NCBI GenBank assembly: GCA_942490705.1
Contig: CALNXY010000003.1
Coordinates: 62,001-126,000, forward strand
Origin: JAGRCP01 sp942490705
GTDB taxonomy: Bacteria > Chloroflexota > Anaerolineae > Caldilineales > Caldilineaceae
DNA: 64,000 bases
Reading direction: 5' to 3'
In this document: one piece after another, positions 34,265-42,578 of the stretch
Layout of the letters: each line of letters opens with the position of its first letter
Position numbering within the stretch: the first letter of the stretch is position 1
Position numbers and translations under genes: made by a program
Notes under the pieces: model-generated
Told to the model about the DNA's origin: nothing
Database searches by the model: none
Seen by the model: only the letters and a program-made list of their open reading frames with translations

Positions 34265-35122
34265 ATGATAAGACAGCCCACCCTCTTGGGGATTTTCGCC
34301 CATCCTGATGACGAAAGCTTCGGCCCAGGCGGCACACTGGCACGCTATGCGCGCGAGGGCGCAGCAGTAGATGTAATCATCGCGACCGATGGCATTGCGG
34401 GCTCCGTCACTGACAGGTGGACCGCAGCCCATCATGATACGCTGGCCCAAGCCCGCTCGGCCGAGCTAGCCAATGCCGCGGTGGCGCTGGAAGTACGTTC
34501 GATCTGGTCCCTGCCCTATCGGGACAGCGGCATGCTGGGCACGCCTGACAATGAGCACCCGGACGCGCTGATCCAGCAGCCCATAGAGGATAGCGTCGCC
34601 GAGATTTTGGCTTACGTGCAGCGCCTTCAGCCTGACGTCATCGTCACCCATGACCCCTTTGGCGGCTATGGTCATCCCGATCATATCCGGGTCTGCGAAG
34701 CGACGGCAGCTGCTTTCCACCTGGCCCGAGGCCAGGCTGGGCGCAACGGCGCAGCGTGGCCTGGACCGCAAAAGCTCTACTACACGGCGTTTGACAAGAA
34801 TTGGTTGCGCTGGATGGTGCGTGTCTTGCCCCTCTTCGGTCAGGATCCTACTGCTGTTGGGCGCAACAAAGATATCAATCTGCTTGAGATCAGCCGGTGG
34901 GAGACGCCTATCAATGCCACAGTTGACGTTTCTTCGTATCTGAATGTGAAGCACGCTGCCAGCGTGGCCCATGCCAGCCAATATGACGGCGGGGCCTTTT
35001 TCATGCGGGCGCTACCGTCATCCGTACGCAACCGGCTCATGGCCAATGAACGTTTCACGCGCGCCTTTCCAGCCCCCAATGGAACAATGGAACGCGACCT
35101 CTTTGCCGGGGTTACATACTGA
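34265..35122 (+). CDS. PIG-L family N-deacetylase
   Basis: 285 aa from the ATG at 34265, where the domain begins. The zinc-binding AHPDDE motif sits at the N-terminus, with a third ligand His in the GYGHPDHIRVCEA region. The family removes acetyl groups from N-acetylglucosamine conjugates (MshB in mycothiol, BshB in bacillithiol, PIG-L in GPI) or from other amides. The lack of neighbouring thiol-synthesis genes leaves the substrate open. No clear Shine-Dalgarno is seen; an alternative upstream start at 34196 is possible. A DUF951 gene and a Nif3 gene follow on the same strand. Confidence 0.88.
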   Translation: MIRQPTLLGIFAHPDDESFGPGGTLARYAREGAAVDVIIATDGIAGSVTDRWTAAHHDTLAQARSAELANAAVALEVRSIWSLPYRDSGMLGTPDNEHPDALIQQPIEDSVAEILAYVQRLQPDVIVTHDPFGGYGHPDHIRVCEATAAAFHLARGQAGRNGAAWPGPQKLYYTAFDKNWLRWMVRVLPLFGQDPTAVGRNKDINLLEISRWETPINATVDVSSYLNVKHAASVAHASQYDGGAFFMRALPSSVRNRLMANERFTRAFPAPNGTMERDLFAGVTY

Positions 35123-35242
35123 CGACCCGCCGATCAGAGACTCGCACCGGATCAGCGTCAATCTGCGCCCATCCTACCTGCTTGCCTCTCGTAGCGCCGA
35201 CAGGTACACTGAACCTCAGCAATGTAGCGGCTGTGTGACATC

Positions 35243-35455
35243 ATGGAAATCTCGCAAAAACTGTACATCGGCGATGTGGTAGAGATGCGCAAGACCCATC
35301 CCTGCGGCGGGAAAGAGTGGAAGATTGATCGGGTCGGTGCTGACATCGGGCTCGTTTGTCAGACATGCGGGCGGCGCGTACTGCTTACGCGCCGCAAATT
35401 TGCGCGTGGGGCAAAGCGCTTCGTCGTTCGCGGTGATGACTTTGTCCCAGAATAA
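35243..35455 (+). CDS. DUF951 family protein
   Basis: 70-aa protein with the full DUF951 signature: MRKTHPCGGKEW, VGADIGLVCQTCGRRVLL and the basic R-x-K-F-x-R ending. Three Cys (one in PCGG, two in CQTCG) suggest a bound metal or a small ribbon fold. The family is common in Firmicutes and Chloroflexota and is thought to be an RNA-binding or structural ribosome-associated small protein, but no function has been proved. It lies between PIG-L and Nif3. Confidence 0.88.
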   Translation: MEISQKLYIGDVVEMRKTHPCGGKEWKIDRVGADIGLVCQTCGRRVLLTRRKFARGAKRFVVRGDDFVPE

Positions 35456-35562
35456 GGGGGCTAAACAGCCACATTTTGAAGCCGAAGGGTAGATCTGAGT
35501 GAATGAATGATCCCGTCGTCTGCAGGTCTGTGACAAATCAACCAAACGAGTAGGGGGAAACC

Positions 35563-36315
35563 ATGAAACGGGCGGAACTGGTCCGCTATCTTGATGAATA
35601 TCTGCGCATTCCCGAGATTCCGGACTATGGCCCTCAGGGGCTGCAAATCGAGGGGCGGGAAGAGGTCATGCGCATCGTGGGCGCGGTCGACGCCCAACTG
35701 CCCTGCGTGGAGGCTGCGCTAGGGCGCGATGCTGATCTTCTGCTTGTCCATCACGGCATTTTCTGGGGGCCGCCCAAGCCCATCGTAGAGAGCTATGCTC
35801 GTCTCATTCACGGCTATCTTGACAATGGCTTGAATCTTTATGCCGCGCACCTTGCCCTCGATGCACATCGCGACGTCGGCAATAATGCCGAACTCGCGCG
35901 CCGCCTCGGTCTGGAAATTATCGACTGGTGGGCCAACGTCAACGGCGTCGATCTGGCCGTGCTGGCTGAAGCGCCCAGCGGTACCAAGCTCGATTACCTC
36001 GTCACCCATTTTGAACAGACGGTCGGTCCGGTCAAGATGGTGCTGGCTCATGGTCCGCGTATTGTCCATCGCGTGGGCATCCTCAGCGGTTTTGGCGCCC
36101 GTAATATTGATGAGGCCGCTGCGTTGGGCTGTGATACGTTCCTCACCGGCGAAACGAGTCATGCCCAATATTATGATGCGCTCAACGCCGGCATCAACGT
36201 GATTTATGGCGGCCACTATACCACTGAAACAGTCGGCGTACAGGCGCTGGGCCAGCATCTTGCCGACCACTTTGGGCTTGCGTTTGAGTTTGTCGACCTG
36301 CCGACCGGCATGTAG
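35563..36315 (+). CDS. Nif3-like dinuclear metal-centre protein
   Basis: 250 aa. Metal ligands of the Nif3/YbgI family are present: the paired His of LLVHHGIFWG, the His and Asp of YAAHLALDAHRDVGNN, and the C-terminal GGHYTTETVG His and Glu. These bind two metal ions in a toroidal oligomer. Members are annotated as GTP cyclohydrolase type 2 homologues, but the cellular role remains uncertain. The length is that of the short form without an inserted domain. GGGGGA lies just before the ATG. A strong hairpin follows the gene. Confidence 0.9.
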   Translation: MKRAELVRYLDEYLRIPEIPDYGPQGLQIEGREEVMRIVGAVDAQLPCVEAALGRDADLLLVHHGIFWGPPKPIVESYARLIHGYLDNGLNLYAAHLALDAHRDVGNNAELARRLGLEIIDWWANVNGVDLAVLAEAPSGTKLDYLVTHFEQTVGPVKMVLAHGPRIVHRVGILSGFGARNIDEAAALGCDTFLTGETSHAQYYDALNAGINVIYGGHYTTETVGVQALGQHLADHFGLAFEFVDLPTGM

Positions 36316-36346
36316 GCCTGTCTGCAACGTATCGTTGTGCATAAGT

Positions 36347-36400
36347 CAGAGAGGTTGGCGCATGGCAGTCGTTTACGATTGCCATGCGCCAATCTCTCTG
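36347..36400. terminator. Long hairpin between Nif3 and the selenoprotein gene
   Basis: 21-bp arms (36347-36367 with 36380-36400) match at 20 positions around a 12-nt loop. It lies between convergent genes and probably stops transcription from both sides, although the T-rich stretch is short. Confidence 0.65.
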
Positions 36401-36428
36401 AGCATTCTTCTGAAAACCGGTCCTGGAA

Positions 36429-36716
36429 TCAGCCTTCAACGTACGGGGTCAGCCCCGTTTTTTTTTCGAAGATTCCGGCGACCTCGCCTGCTTCCGCGTG
36501 GCGCCCAATCGCTTTCTTGCTAAAGATCAACTCGTCATCGACGATAACTTCAAAACGACCGCCGCCTGAAGGAATCAGGGTCAGACTCTCTATATTGAAG
36601 CGGTAGTTGTTTGCCATATCGGCCGCCAAACTGACGGCTCGCGGTGTGTAGTTTCAAGCCACGCAATATTCGATGCTGACCCGGTGTTTTGTTGCGCTTC
36701 CGCTCATCTTTACCAT
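36429..36716 (-). CDS. SelW/Rdx-family selenoprotein with in-frame TGA (Sec21)
   Basis: Reading through a TGA at 36656-36654 gives a 95-aa thioredoxin-like Rdx protein. Before the TGA the sequence is VSIEYCVA; after it NYTPRAVSLAADM, so the redox motif is Cys18-Val-Ala-Sec21 followed by the N/G-Y-x-P of SelW. Downstream the family strand pattern LTLIPSGGGRFEVIVDDELIFSKK is complete. Using only standard codons leaves a 66-aa fragment with a TTG start and no redox centre. A bSECIS-like hairpin begins 12 nt after the TGA. The ATG at 36716 (or 36707) is chosen by family length; Shine-Dalgarno is weak. Selenocysteine genes are not in this window. A decayed CxxC gene is the alternative, but full conservation after the TGA speaks against it. 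Confidence 0.82.
36620..36641 (-). promoter_or_regulatory. Putative bacterial SECIS hairpin
   Basis: Minus-strand CGAGCCG pairs with CGGCCG (6 bp with a bulged A) around a 9-nt loop TCAGTTTGG. The apical loop starts 19 nt after the TGA, within the spacing known for bacterial SECIS elements, and contains the G and U typically needed for SelB contact. Confidence 0.55.
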
Positions 36717-37100
36717 CCGTTTCTCTGAGACGTCATACCATTTTGCTCCTTCCACAATCGGAAGGGAGCGGGCGCGGATTCAGGCACTGCGCTCCGCAAC
36801 CGGCATTCTACTATATTTGCTGCAGAGGCCGAAGCCAATGCCAACGGCACTGCAACCAGACTGCAATCACACCGGTATCTCTTTGGGCGGTCAATGGAAC
36901 AGAACACCGGCTGTGAAGCGTCTTAAGACAGACTCGCACAGCCGTGCACAGCCGTTGCCTTCCTGGTGTCGTGTCAAGCGTAATTTGATGAGTAGCTATG
37001 CCCACGTGCCGGATCGTTTGCACGAGGGCGTGCGAAGTGGACAATTTATCATCTCAAGCTTGACGCCTTACTAATTATGCACCCGTCTGCACATGGAGAT
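36717..37100. other. Intergenic region without recognisable gene
   Basis: About 380 bp between the divergent selenoprotein and Tat-lipoprotein genes. It holds a short GTGCACAGCCGT direct repeat near 36940 and no convincing ORF. Its right end leads into the promoter at 37101. Confidence 0.4.
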
Positions 37101-37129
37101 TTGATGACAGATTGTCCCGATGATACGAT
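37101..37129 (+). promoter_or_regulatory. Promoter of the Tat lipoprotein gene, giving a leaderless mRNA
   Basis: TTGATG (37101-37106), a 17-bp spacer and TACGAT (37124-37129). Six bases separate the -10 box from the ATG at 37136, the same geometry as at the ferredoxin gene. Confidence 0.55.
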
Positions 37130-37135
37130 ACGCTC

Positions 37136-38470
37136 ATGACGGAACACGAACGACCAGCAGATAAAGAAGGCGCGGGTGCGGTTGAGGCCATGCCAGAAAC
37201 GGCAGTTGCCGAACCAAGCCAAACGAGCCGCCGCCATTTCCTGCGCGGCGCTGCTACGAGCGGCGCGACGCTTGCGTTGGCGGCATGCGGCCGCGTCGGC
37301 CGCAGTGAATCGCCAATCATTACACCGACTCCCTCGCCAGTCAGTCCTTCACCCTTGCCCGGCACCGGTGGCCGGATCTACATGCCGCTGGTACGCAATC
37401 AGCCTGGGGCCGGCGACGCCATGCTTTCGCCGCTTGACGAACCGACGCTGACGCCGACGCCGCCCAAAGCCACTGCCACGCCCCAACCGCCGACACCCAC
37501 GCCCACACCCCAGGCGACGCCCTTCCCGCCCGGGCCGCCGAGCAAGCTAGGGCTCTTTGTCGCGTGGAATCATCCGCAGATCTTTGAGGTGCTGTCCAGT
37601 CAGGGCGCAACCGTGGTCAAGACTCTGGAACTGGACCGCAATTTTGCCCTGCAGATCAAGCAGACTGCCCCTCAAGTTACGCTCATCGGGCGTATCGATC
37701 TTCCCCAAATTCAGCTTGCCAATTTGGATCCGCTGCCCGCCGCACGCAGCTTTGTGGAGACACTCCTGCCGATTGCTGATGACGATGGCCGCCGCCAAAC
37801 ATTTGACGGCTGGGAATCATATAACGAGCCCGTAGCGGTGAACGCTGACGAGATGCAGCGCTTGGCTGACTTTGAAGCGGAGCGCACGCGGCTATTGGGC
37901 GATCGGGGCATCCGCAGCGTCGTCGGCAATTTTGGGACAGGCCAGCCCCCGCTGGATCTCTGGCCCCAGTTTCTGCCCGCTGTCCAGGCGGCGCAGCAGT
38001 ACAATGGCTGGCTTGGTCTGCACGAGTATTCTGCGCCGACGATATACTATTTGACGACGCGTGAAAACCAGGGCCGTTATCCCAGCGTCTCGCCGGCCGA
38101 CGAAGGGTGGCTCACGTTGCGCTACCGCAAGGTCTACAACCAGTTTCTTAAGCCGGCGGGATTGGCGATCCCGCTCATTTTTACCGAACTGGGCGTGGAT
38201 GGCCTGGTCACGGATCGCCCGGGGCCGCCCGATGCGCGCGGCTGGCAGGATTTTCAGCAATATTGGGCGGAGAATGGCTATGGCCTGTGGGGACCGGGCG
38301 CGTATATCGAACAGCTGGCCTGGTATGATACCGCCATGGGCCAGGACGATTACGTAGTCGGCGGCGCGATTTACGCCATGGCCGCCAGCAGCGGCTGGGA
38401 AAGCTACGATATTCTCGGTCCCGCTGCTGCGGTGCTGCAGCAATACCTGAGCGTCCACGCTCAAGTCTGA
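37136..38470 (+). CDS. Tat-exported lipoprotein with a glycoside hydrolase-like barrel
   Basis: 444 aa. The N-terminus has a twin-arginine signal SRRHFLRG, a hydrophobic stretch and a lipobox ending ALAACG, so the protein should be exported folded and lipid-anchored. A Pro/Thr-rich linker (TPTPSP, PTPTPTPQ) follows to about residue 135. The remaining 300 residues look like a clan GH-A TIM barrel: GWESYNEPV has the Asn-Glu-Pro of a catalytic acid/base, and LIFTELGVDG offers the nucleophile Glu. No GH family can be named with certainty (GH5/GH39/GH79-like). No Shine-Dalgarno; see the leaderless promoter. No partner genes are adjacent. Confidence 0.75.
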   Translation: MTEHERPADKEGAGAVEAMPETAVAEPSQTSRRHFLRGAATSGATLALAACGRVGRSESPIITPTPSPVSPSPLPGTGGRIYMPLVRNQPGAGDAMLSPLDEPTLTPTPPKATATPQPPTPTPTPQATPFPPGPPSKLGLFVAWNHPQIFEVLSSQGATVVKTLELDRNFALQIKQTAPQVTLIGRIDLPQIQLANLDPLPAARSFVETLLPIADDDGRRQTFDGWESYNEPVAVNADEMQRLADFEAERTRLLGDRGIRSVVGNFGTGQPPLDLWPQFLPAVQAAQQYNGWLGLHEYSAPTIYYLTTRENQGRYPSVSPADEGWLTLRYRKVYNQFLKPAGLAIPLIFTELGVDGLVTDRPGPPDARGWQDFQQYWAENGYGLWGPGAYIEQLAWYDTAMGQDDYVVGGAIYAMAASSGWESYDILGPAAAVLQQYLSVHAQV

Positions 38471-38516
38471 GCCAGATACAGTTTCTCCCACTGAACACGG
38501 AAAGCAGCGCCAATAC

Positions 38517-38915
38517 ATGGCTCAACTCATCACGCTCCACGCTGGACTAGCCAACACCGCCGCGCTCTTTATTGGTGCATTGGCCATTTGGGCTGTCGTT
38601 CAGCGCATCCGTTCACAACCTCTGGGCCCCAGCTGGTACGGCGCAGCTTTGATCGGCGAATTGGTCCTGGTTGCCCAGGTCGTGATTGGCGTCTTGCTCT
38701 ATTTTCAGGGCTTGGGCGCACTGCTGCCCCGCGCGTTTATTCATATCCTCTACGGCGTGGTCGCCATCATCACTTTGCCGGCCGCACAGAGCTATTTTGG
38801 CAATCTGGAAGACGAGAACGTGAAGACCCTCGCCATGGCAGCGACATGCATCTTCCTCTGGGGTATCGTCATGCGTGCAACGTCCGTTGCCCAATACCTC
38901 CCAGAAGGGTATTAG
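38517..38915 (+). CDS. Small four-helix membrane protein of unknown function
   Basis: 132 aa with four predicted transmembrane helices (about 10-28, 42-63, 70-90 and 105-125). Histidines occur in ITLHAGLANT and RAFIHILYGV, positions that could hold haem in a cytochrome b561-like bundle, but the usual pattern is incomplete. GGAAAG lies about 13 nt before the ATG. It follows the Tat lipoprotein gene by 46 bp on the same strand and ends in a palindromic terminator-like repeat. I do not recognise the family. Confidence 0.65.
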   Translation: MAQLITLHAGLANTAALFIGALAIWAVVQRIRSQPLGPSWYGAALIGELVLVAQVVIGVLLYFQGLGALLPRAFIHILYGVVAIITLPAAQSYFGNLEDENVKTLAMAATCIFLWGIVMRATSVAQYLPEGY

Positions 38916-38956
38916 CCATTGACAATTAGCAATTGACAATGGCTAATTGTCAATGG
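38916..38956. terminator. Palindrome of CAATTGACAATTAGC repeats
   Basis: Perfect 15-bp arms (38916-38930 and 38942-38956) around an 11-nt loop, placed between convergent genes. No T-run. It is followed to 39012 by 'CCCCACAACCC'-type heptamers seen also near 47850. Confidence 0.55.
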
Positions 38957-38997
38957 TGTCACCGACTATCTCCCCACAACCCCAAGACTCTACAACC

Positions 38998-39639
38998 CTA
39001 CATCCCCACCGACACCCCAATCAACCACTGCGCGGCGAAATACGTCGCCAGCGTTACCGCGCGGCCTGCCGCAAACCGCGTACGAAAGCGATCGAGCGCG
39101 AGCGTTGAGTCGGAAAGGACGAAGAGCGCGGCGCCTATGGCCGCCAGCAGCGAACCGGTCGTCCCCAGCGTCAGCCAACGCTCCAGCGCCAGCCATCCCA
39201 TGAGAAGGATCACGCCCATGTAGGCCAGGACCGGTATCCGCAAACTGTCCAGGTAATTCCAGAGCAGGGCCAGCATGAGCGTGCCGTAGGTCAGATAAAG
39301 CGCCAGTGCCCACCACGTGGGGCTCAGGTTGATGCCGCGGGTGAAGGCGGCGCCGTAGAGGAGATGGGCAATCAGAAAGCTGATTAGTCCGGGGACAAAG
39401 CGGTCATCGGGCAGCATGAGAAAAATGTCGCCCCCGAGTGAGAAGACGAGACCAAAAACAACAAGCAGCTTATAGGGCGCTGGCGCGGTCGGCGGCAAGA
39501 ACAGCGCCCACGCGATGATCAAGCTTGTGGTGAGCGGTTTGAAGAGATAAACCTGCCAGCGTGGTCCTCGATATTCAGCGCGAATATGGAGCGTGGCCGA
39601 GATGGCGACGAGCACTAGAGAAAGGGGAATTGGTGACAT
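38998..39639 (-). CDS. YhhN/TMEM86 family membrane protein (lysoplasmalogenase-like)
   Basis: 213 aa with about eight transmembrane helices. Family landmarks are FKPLTTSLIIAWA near the N-terminus, GLVFSLGGDIFLMLPDDRFVPGLISFLIAHLLY in the middle and LFVLSDSTLALDRF towards the C-terminus; the Asp residues of GGD and SD form the proposed active site. Animal TMEM86 and some bacterial members hydrolyse lysoplasmalogens, but for most bacterial YhhN proteins the substrate is unproven. The ATG at 39639 lacks a strong Shine-Dalgarno. The gene ends near a palindrome shared with the convergent membrane protein. Confidence 0.85.
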   Translation of the reverse strand: MSPIPLSLVLVAISATLHIRAEYRGPRWQVYLFKPLTTSLIIAWALFLPPTAPAPYKLLVVFGLVFSLGGDIFLMLPDDRFVPGLISFLIAHLLYGAAFTRGINLSPTWWALALYLTYGTLMLALLWNYLDSLRIPVLAYMGVILLMGWLALERWLTLGTTGSLLAAIGAALFVLSDSTLALDRFRTRFAAGRAVTLATYFAAQWLIGVSVGM

Positions 39640-39665
39640 CCAAGCGTCCGATCATGTTACTGATT

Positions 39666-39714
39666 GTCAATTGCCCAGTGTCAATTGTCCAGTGTTTATT
39701 GTCCAGTGTTTATT
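39666..39714. repeat. 14-bp tandem repeat (three and a half units)
   Basis: Units GTCAATTGCCCAGT, GTCAATTGTCCAGT and GTTTATTGTCCAGT follow without gaps from 39666, then GTTTATT. The array ends at the stop codon of the ICMT-like gene. The unit resembles the other CAATTG repeats in the window. Confidence 0.7.
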
Positions 39715-40168
39715 AGTAAAGGTAGGGCACGAGTCGTTTGGTCTGCATCATGTAAACTTCGTATTCAGGATAGTGCCGCCGTAGCAGTCCCTCTTCATAG
39801 TGCAGCTTTACGACGAGATCGACCACCAGCACAAGCAAGATGAGGAGCCTGGGCCAGGTGAAAGTGTCGGCCACCAGCGCAATGCCGATGATGATGAGCG
39901 ATGCATACATGGGGTGGCGGATCCAGCGATAGGGGCCTTGCTGCACCATAAAGCCGTCAACCTTGACGTCGGGCGTCACGTTGAAGTTGAAGAAGCGCAT
40001 GGCCACAATCGCCCAGACGCCCAAGCCAAGGCCCAGCATCTCGATCGCCAACCAGAGCGGACTGCGGGCAATGATTGGCCCAGTGAAGGCCAGGCCAAAG
40101 AGGCAGGCAAATTGAATGAATACAAGCAGGTAGGACTTGGCGCTGCCCGTCAGACCGAGGCGCTTCAT
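39713..40168 (-). CDS. ICMT/PEMT-like membrane methyltransferase
   Basis: 151 aa with four to five transmembrane helices. The conserved C-terminal signature of isoprenylcysteine carboxyl methyltransferase-like enzymes is present: GPYRWIRHPMYASL, then LLRRHYPEYEVYM with Glu/Tyr residues that bind SAM. Bacterial members methylate small lipids, carotenoid-like or aromatic acceptors; the substrate here is unknown. The start at 40168 overlaps the stop of the GH13 gene by ATGA, so the two are translationally coupled although functionally unrelated on paper. Confidence 0.85.
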   Translation of the reverse strand: MKRLGLTGSAKSYLLVFIQFACLFGLAFTGPIIARSPLWLAIEMLGLGLGVWAIVAMRFFNFNVTPDVKVDGFMVQQGPYRWIRHPMYASLIIIGIALVADTFTWPRLLILLVLVVDLVVKLHYEEGLLRRHYPEYEVYMMQTKRLVPYLY

Positions 40169-41940
40169 GATGAGGCCTCTTGGGCCAGCCAGCGCATGCC
40201 GCAAGCGGGAACTGTAATGCTGAGCGTCCCGTCGACTGGCGTCAGCTGCGCACCGCTTAGCAGATCGATCAGCGCAAGAGTTGGGTCCAGGCCGCAGTCC
40301 GCCAGGTCGATTGAAATTGTCATACCTTCGGCGGCTACATGATGGAAGCAGAGCACGCGCCGCGTGGCGTCGGGCGCCTGGCGCACAAAACTGAAGAGTG
40401 CAGGGTGGAGTGATAGCACCCGCTGTGCCCCGTTGGGGTGAAAGGCAGGCTCCTCTCGCCGGATGTGCAGAAGCATCTTGTAGCGTGTGAAAACTTGATG
40501 GGCAACCGTTGTTGGGTCGGCCAGTTCTGCTTCCAGCGCCGAACGCTGAAACTTGTGCCGGTTGATTGTGCGGTTGCGGCCGGTTTGGGCAACGCCCGCC
40601 GGCCAGTTGCGGCTGCCAAAGAGACTGTGGGCGTAAACACCGGGCACGCCGGCCAGGCTGAGGAGGATTGCTTGGCTGGTGATGAAGCGGTCGACTTGCA
40701 GGTCCTGACTTTCATCCGCGTGAGGCGAATTCAGGGCGTCGTAGTAGACAATGTTGAGTTCATAGGGCGTACGGCTGCCGTCACTGTTGGCCCGAAACGA
40801 GACCAGGCCGCCGTGCGCCTGTGTGTGGGCCGCCATCATCATGATTTCTTCGCCCGGCAAGATGCCTTCCAGCGGACGCAGGCCGATGCCGTCATGCGAG
40901 GCCATGAAGTTGAAAAAGGTTGTTTCATCCGAGGGCGCGGCAAGCGTCTTGGCCCAGGCGGATAGACGCGTCGCGTCGCCCGTGAGCATGGCATGGAGGG
41001 TCAGGGGCGGCAGCGTGAAGTTGTAGACCATCTGCGCCTCGTTGCGTCCGTCCCCAAAATAGCTGATGTTTTCGGCATGGGGCACATTGGTCTCGGTGAT
41101 GAGGAGAACTTGGGGAGCGACCGCGTCGAGCACCGTACGCATGAGGCGAATCAGCTCGTGCGCCTGGGGCAGGTGGATACACGAGGTGCCGATCTCCTTC
41201 CACATGAAGCCGATTGCATCCAGACGAATCAGTTCTGCGCCTTCTGCCACATAGCGCAAGAGCACGTCGATTATCTCCAGTAGCAGCGCGGGCGAGCCGA
41301 AGTTGAGGTCGATCTGATCGGCGCTGAAGGTGGTCCAGACATGGCGCGGCCCCGCCGCTGTCTCGATTTCGGTGAGCAGGGGCAGCGTGCGTGGGCGCAT
41401 GACCTGCGACAGATCGGTCGCCGGATCGACCGTAATAAAGTAGTCGCGATATGCAGCTTCATCGCGACGGAAGGCGGCAACCCATTCACTCTCGCTGGAG
41501 ATGTGATTGATCACTGCATCGAACATGAGGCGATAGCGCGCGCCCAGCGCACGGATATCGGACCAGTCGCCCAGGGCAGGATCGACTTGCGTGTAGTCAA
41601 TTACAGAAAAGCCATCATCCGAGGAGTAAGGGTAGAAGGGCAAGATGTGGACGCCGCCAATCGCATCACCCACCAAGGTTTCAAGCGTATCTTTCAAGGT
41701 TTTGAGGGGCGCTCTTCCGGATTCTTGGATCTGATCTCCGTAGGTGATGAGCAGTACGTCGCGCTGGCTGAAGCGTTCGTCGGCAGACAGAGAAGCGACC
41801 GGTACCGTGGGCGTCTCGCTCTGAAAGGTATGGATACGCCTTAGTAACTCGCGTTCGAGGCTCGCTGCAATGTCCGGCGCGTAGATGGCATCCAGATGCT
41901 TGCGGACGCGCGTTGTGGTGGAATGTTCGTCATTCTTCAT
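40165..41940 (-). CDS. GH13 sucrose-phosphorylase-like enzyme (possible glucosylglycerate phosphorylase)
   Basis: 591 aa, alpha-amylase superfamily, subfamily 18 by pattern. Barrel motifs are LLITYGDQI and IGGVHILPFYPYSSDDGFSV near the N-terminus, nucleophile Asp in ELIRLDAIGF, acid/base Glu in LLITETNVPH and transition-state Asp in MASHDGIG. The region SRTPYELNIVYYDAL is typical of this subfamily. Members reversibly phosphorolyse sucrose, sucrose 6-phosphate, glucosylglycerol or glucosylglycerate; the GSRTPYELN text and the absence of sucrose genes favour the last, but that is inference. The ATG at 41940 is chosen; Shine-Dalgarno is weak. Confidence 0.85.
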   Translation of the reverse strand: MKNDEHSTTTRVRKHLDAIYAPDIAASLERELLRRIHTFQSETPTVPVASLSADERFSQRDVLLITYGDQIQESGRAPLKTLKDTLETLVGDAIGGVHILPFYPYSSDDGFSVIDYTQVDPALGDWSDIRALGARYRLMFDAVINHISSESEWVAAFRRDEAAYRDYFITVDPATDLSQVMRPRTLPLLTEIETAAGPRHVWTTFSADQIDLNFGSPALLLEIIDVLLRYVAEGAELIRLDAIGFMWKEIGTSCIHLPQAHELIRLMRTVLDAVAPQVLLITETNVPHAENISYFGDGRNEAQMVYNFTLPPLTLHAMLTGDATRLSAWAKTLAAPSDETTFFNFMASHDGIGLRPLEGILPGEEIMMMAAHTQAHGGLVSFRANSDGSRTPYELNIVYYDALNSPHADESQDLQVDRFITSQAILLSLAGVPGVYAHSLFGSRNWPAGVAQTGRNRTINRHKFQRSALEAELADPTTVAHQVFTRYKMLLHIRREEPAFHPNGAQRVLSLHPALFSFVRQAPDATRRVLCFHHVAAEGMTISIDLADCGLDPTLALIDLLSGAQLTPVDGTLSITVPACGMRWLAQEASS

Positions 41941-42064
41941 GGCTAGGCGTTGCTCTGGCAATAGGTTAACGCTGTTGTTGGACACGGTTTGCCTCGAATT
42001 ATACTGGCACCGCATTATCCGGGCAACGCCGCAGCCAGACTTTCTGTTGCTGTGGCGATAGAGA

Positions 42065-42140
42065 GTGCATCCCCTTTTGGGAGCGGTATACGAACGGACT
42101 GGTCGCTTTTTCTAGAGCAGCCTCCCCAATGCGGTATGCA
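42065..42140 (+). repeat. 76-bp intergenic element, copy 2
   Basis: Second copy of the element at 15858 and 53914. Terminal inverted repeat GTGCATCCC/GGTATGCAC (8 of 9), inner GGGAG/CTCCC pair and core CGAACGGACTGGTCG. A TACAAT -10 box lies 41 bp after its end. Confidence 0.75.
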
Positions 42141-42158
42141 CCCGGCGGAAATTGGTGC

Positions 42159-42578
42159 TTTATTCTTGCCCATAATTCGGGTACAATGGATGCATCATAG
42201 TGCGTTACTTTTGCTCTCCTCGGTCGTCATCTCGTTTGAACATTGTGCGAATTCTCATGCAATCTGCCGCATGGTTGAAAGACAACCGGCCGTAGGCGGG
42301 CCGAAACGATGGCCACAATGATTCGTTTCCTTTTCGCGTAGCAAAAAAATCGGCTTCGGATCATGGAGTGCCAACGCAGCGCAATTCATCTGTCAATTGC
42401 CGCAATATACATACACGCGTCGTCGAGTTTTGTGGTTCAACTGAATAGGGAGGTGTTTGGCCGAACGATTGAATGTGTTTTCTTCTCACCTGCGCAAGTC
42501 GGCATGGGCTGATGTCACGCGGTGAGAAACCATCTTGTTGTCGTCTAAACCTTTTTTGTTGTTACTGGGGGGTACAAC
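42159..42578 (+). promoter_or_regulatory. Promoter and long leader of the LysM gene
   Basis: A TACAAT box (42182-42187) with a poor -35 (TTTATT, 42159-42164, 17-bp spacing) would start transcription near 42194 and give a leader of about 385 nt. Just before the ATG, GTTGT (42558-42562) pairs with ACAAC (42574-42578) so that the G6 Shine-Dalgarno (42567-42572) sits in the loop. The phrase ACTGGGGGGT also occurs in both osmC-leader hairpins. No ORF of note in the leader. Confidence 0.45.

Noticed and set aside
36429..36629. 66-aa frame with TTG start as a complete Rdx protein
   Set aside because: It begins after the redox motif. The upstream frame continues perfectly through a TGA into the conserved IEYCVA segment, so the selenoprotein reading is preferred.
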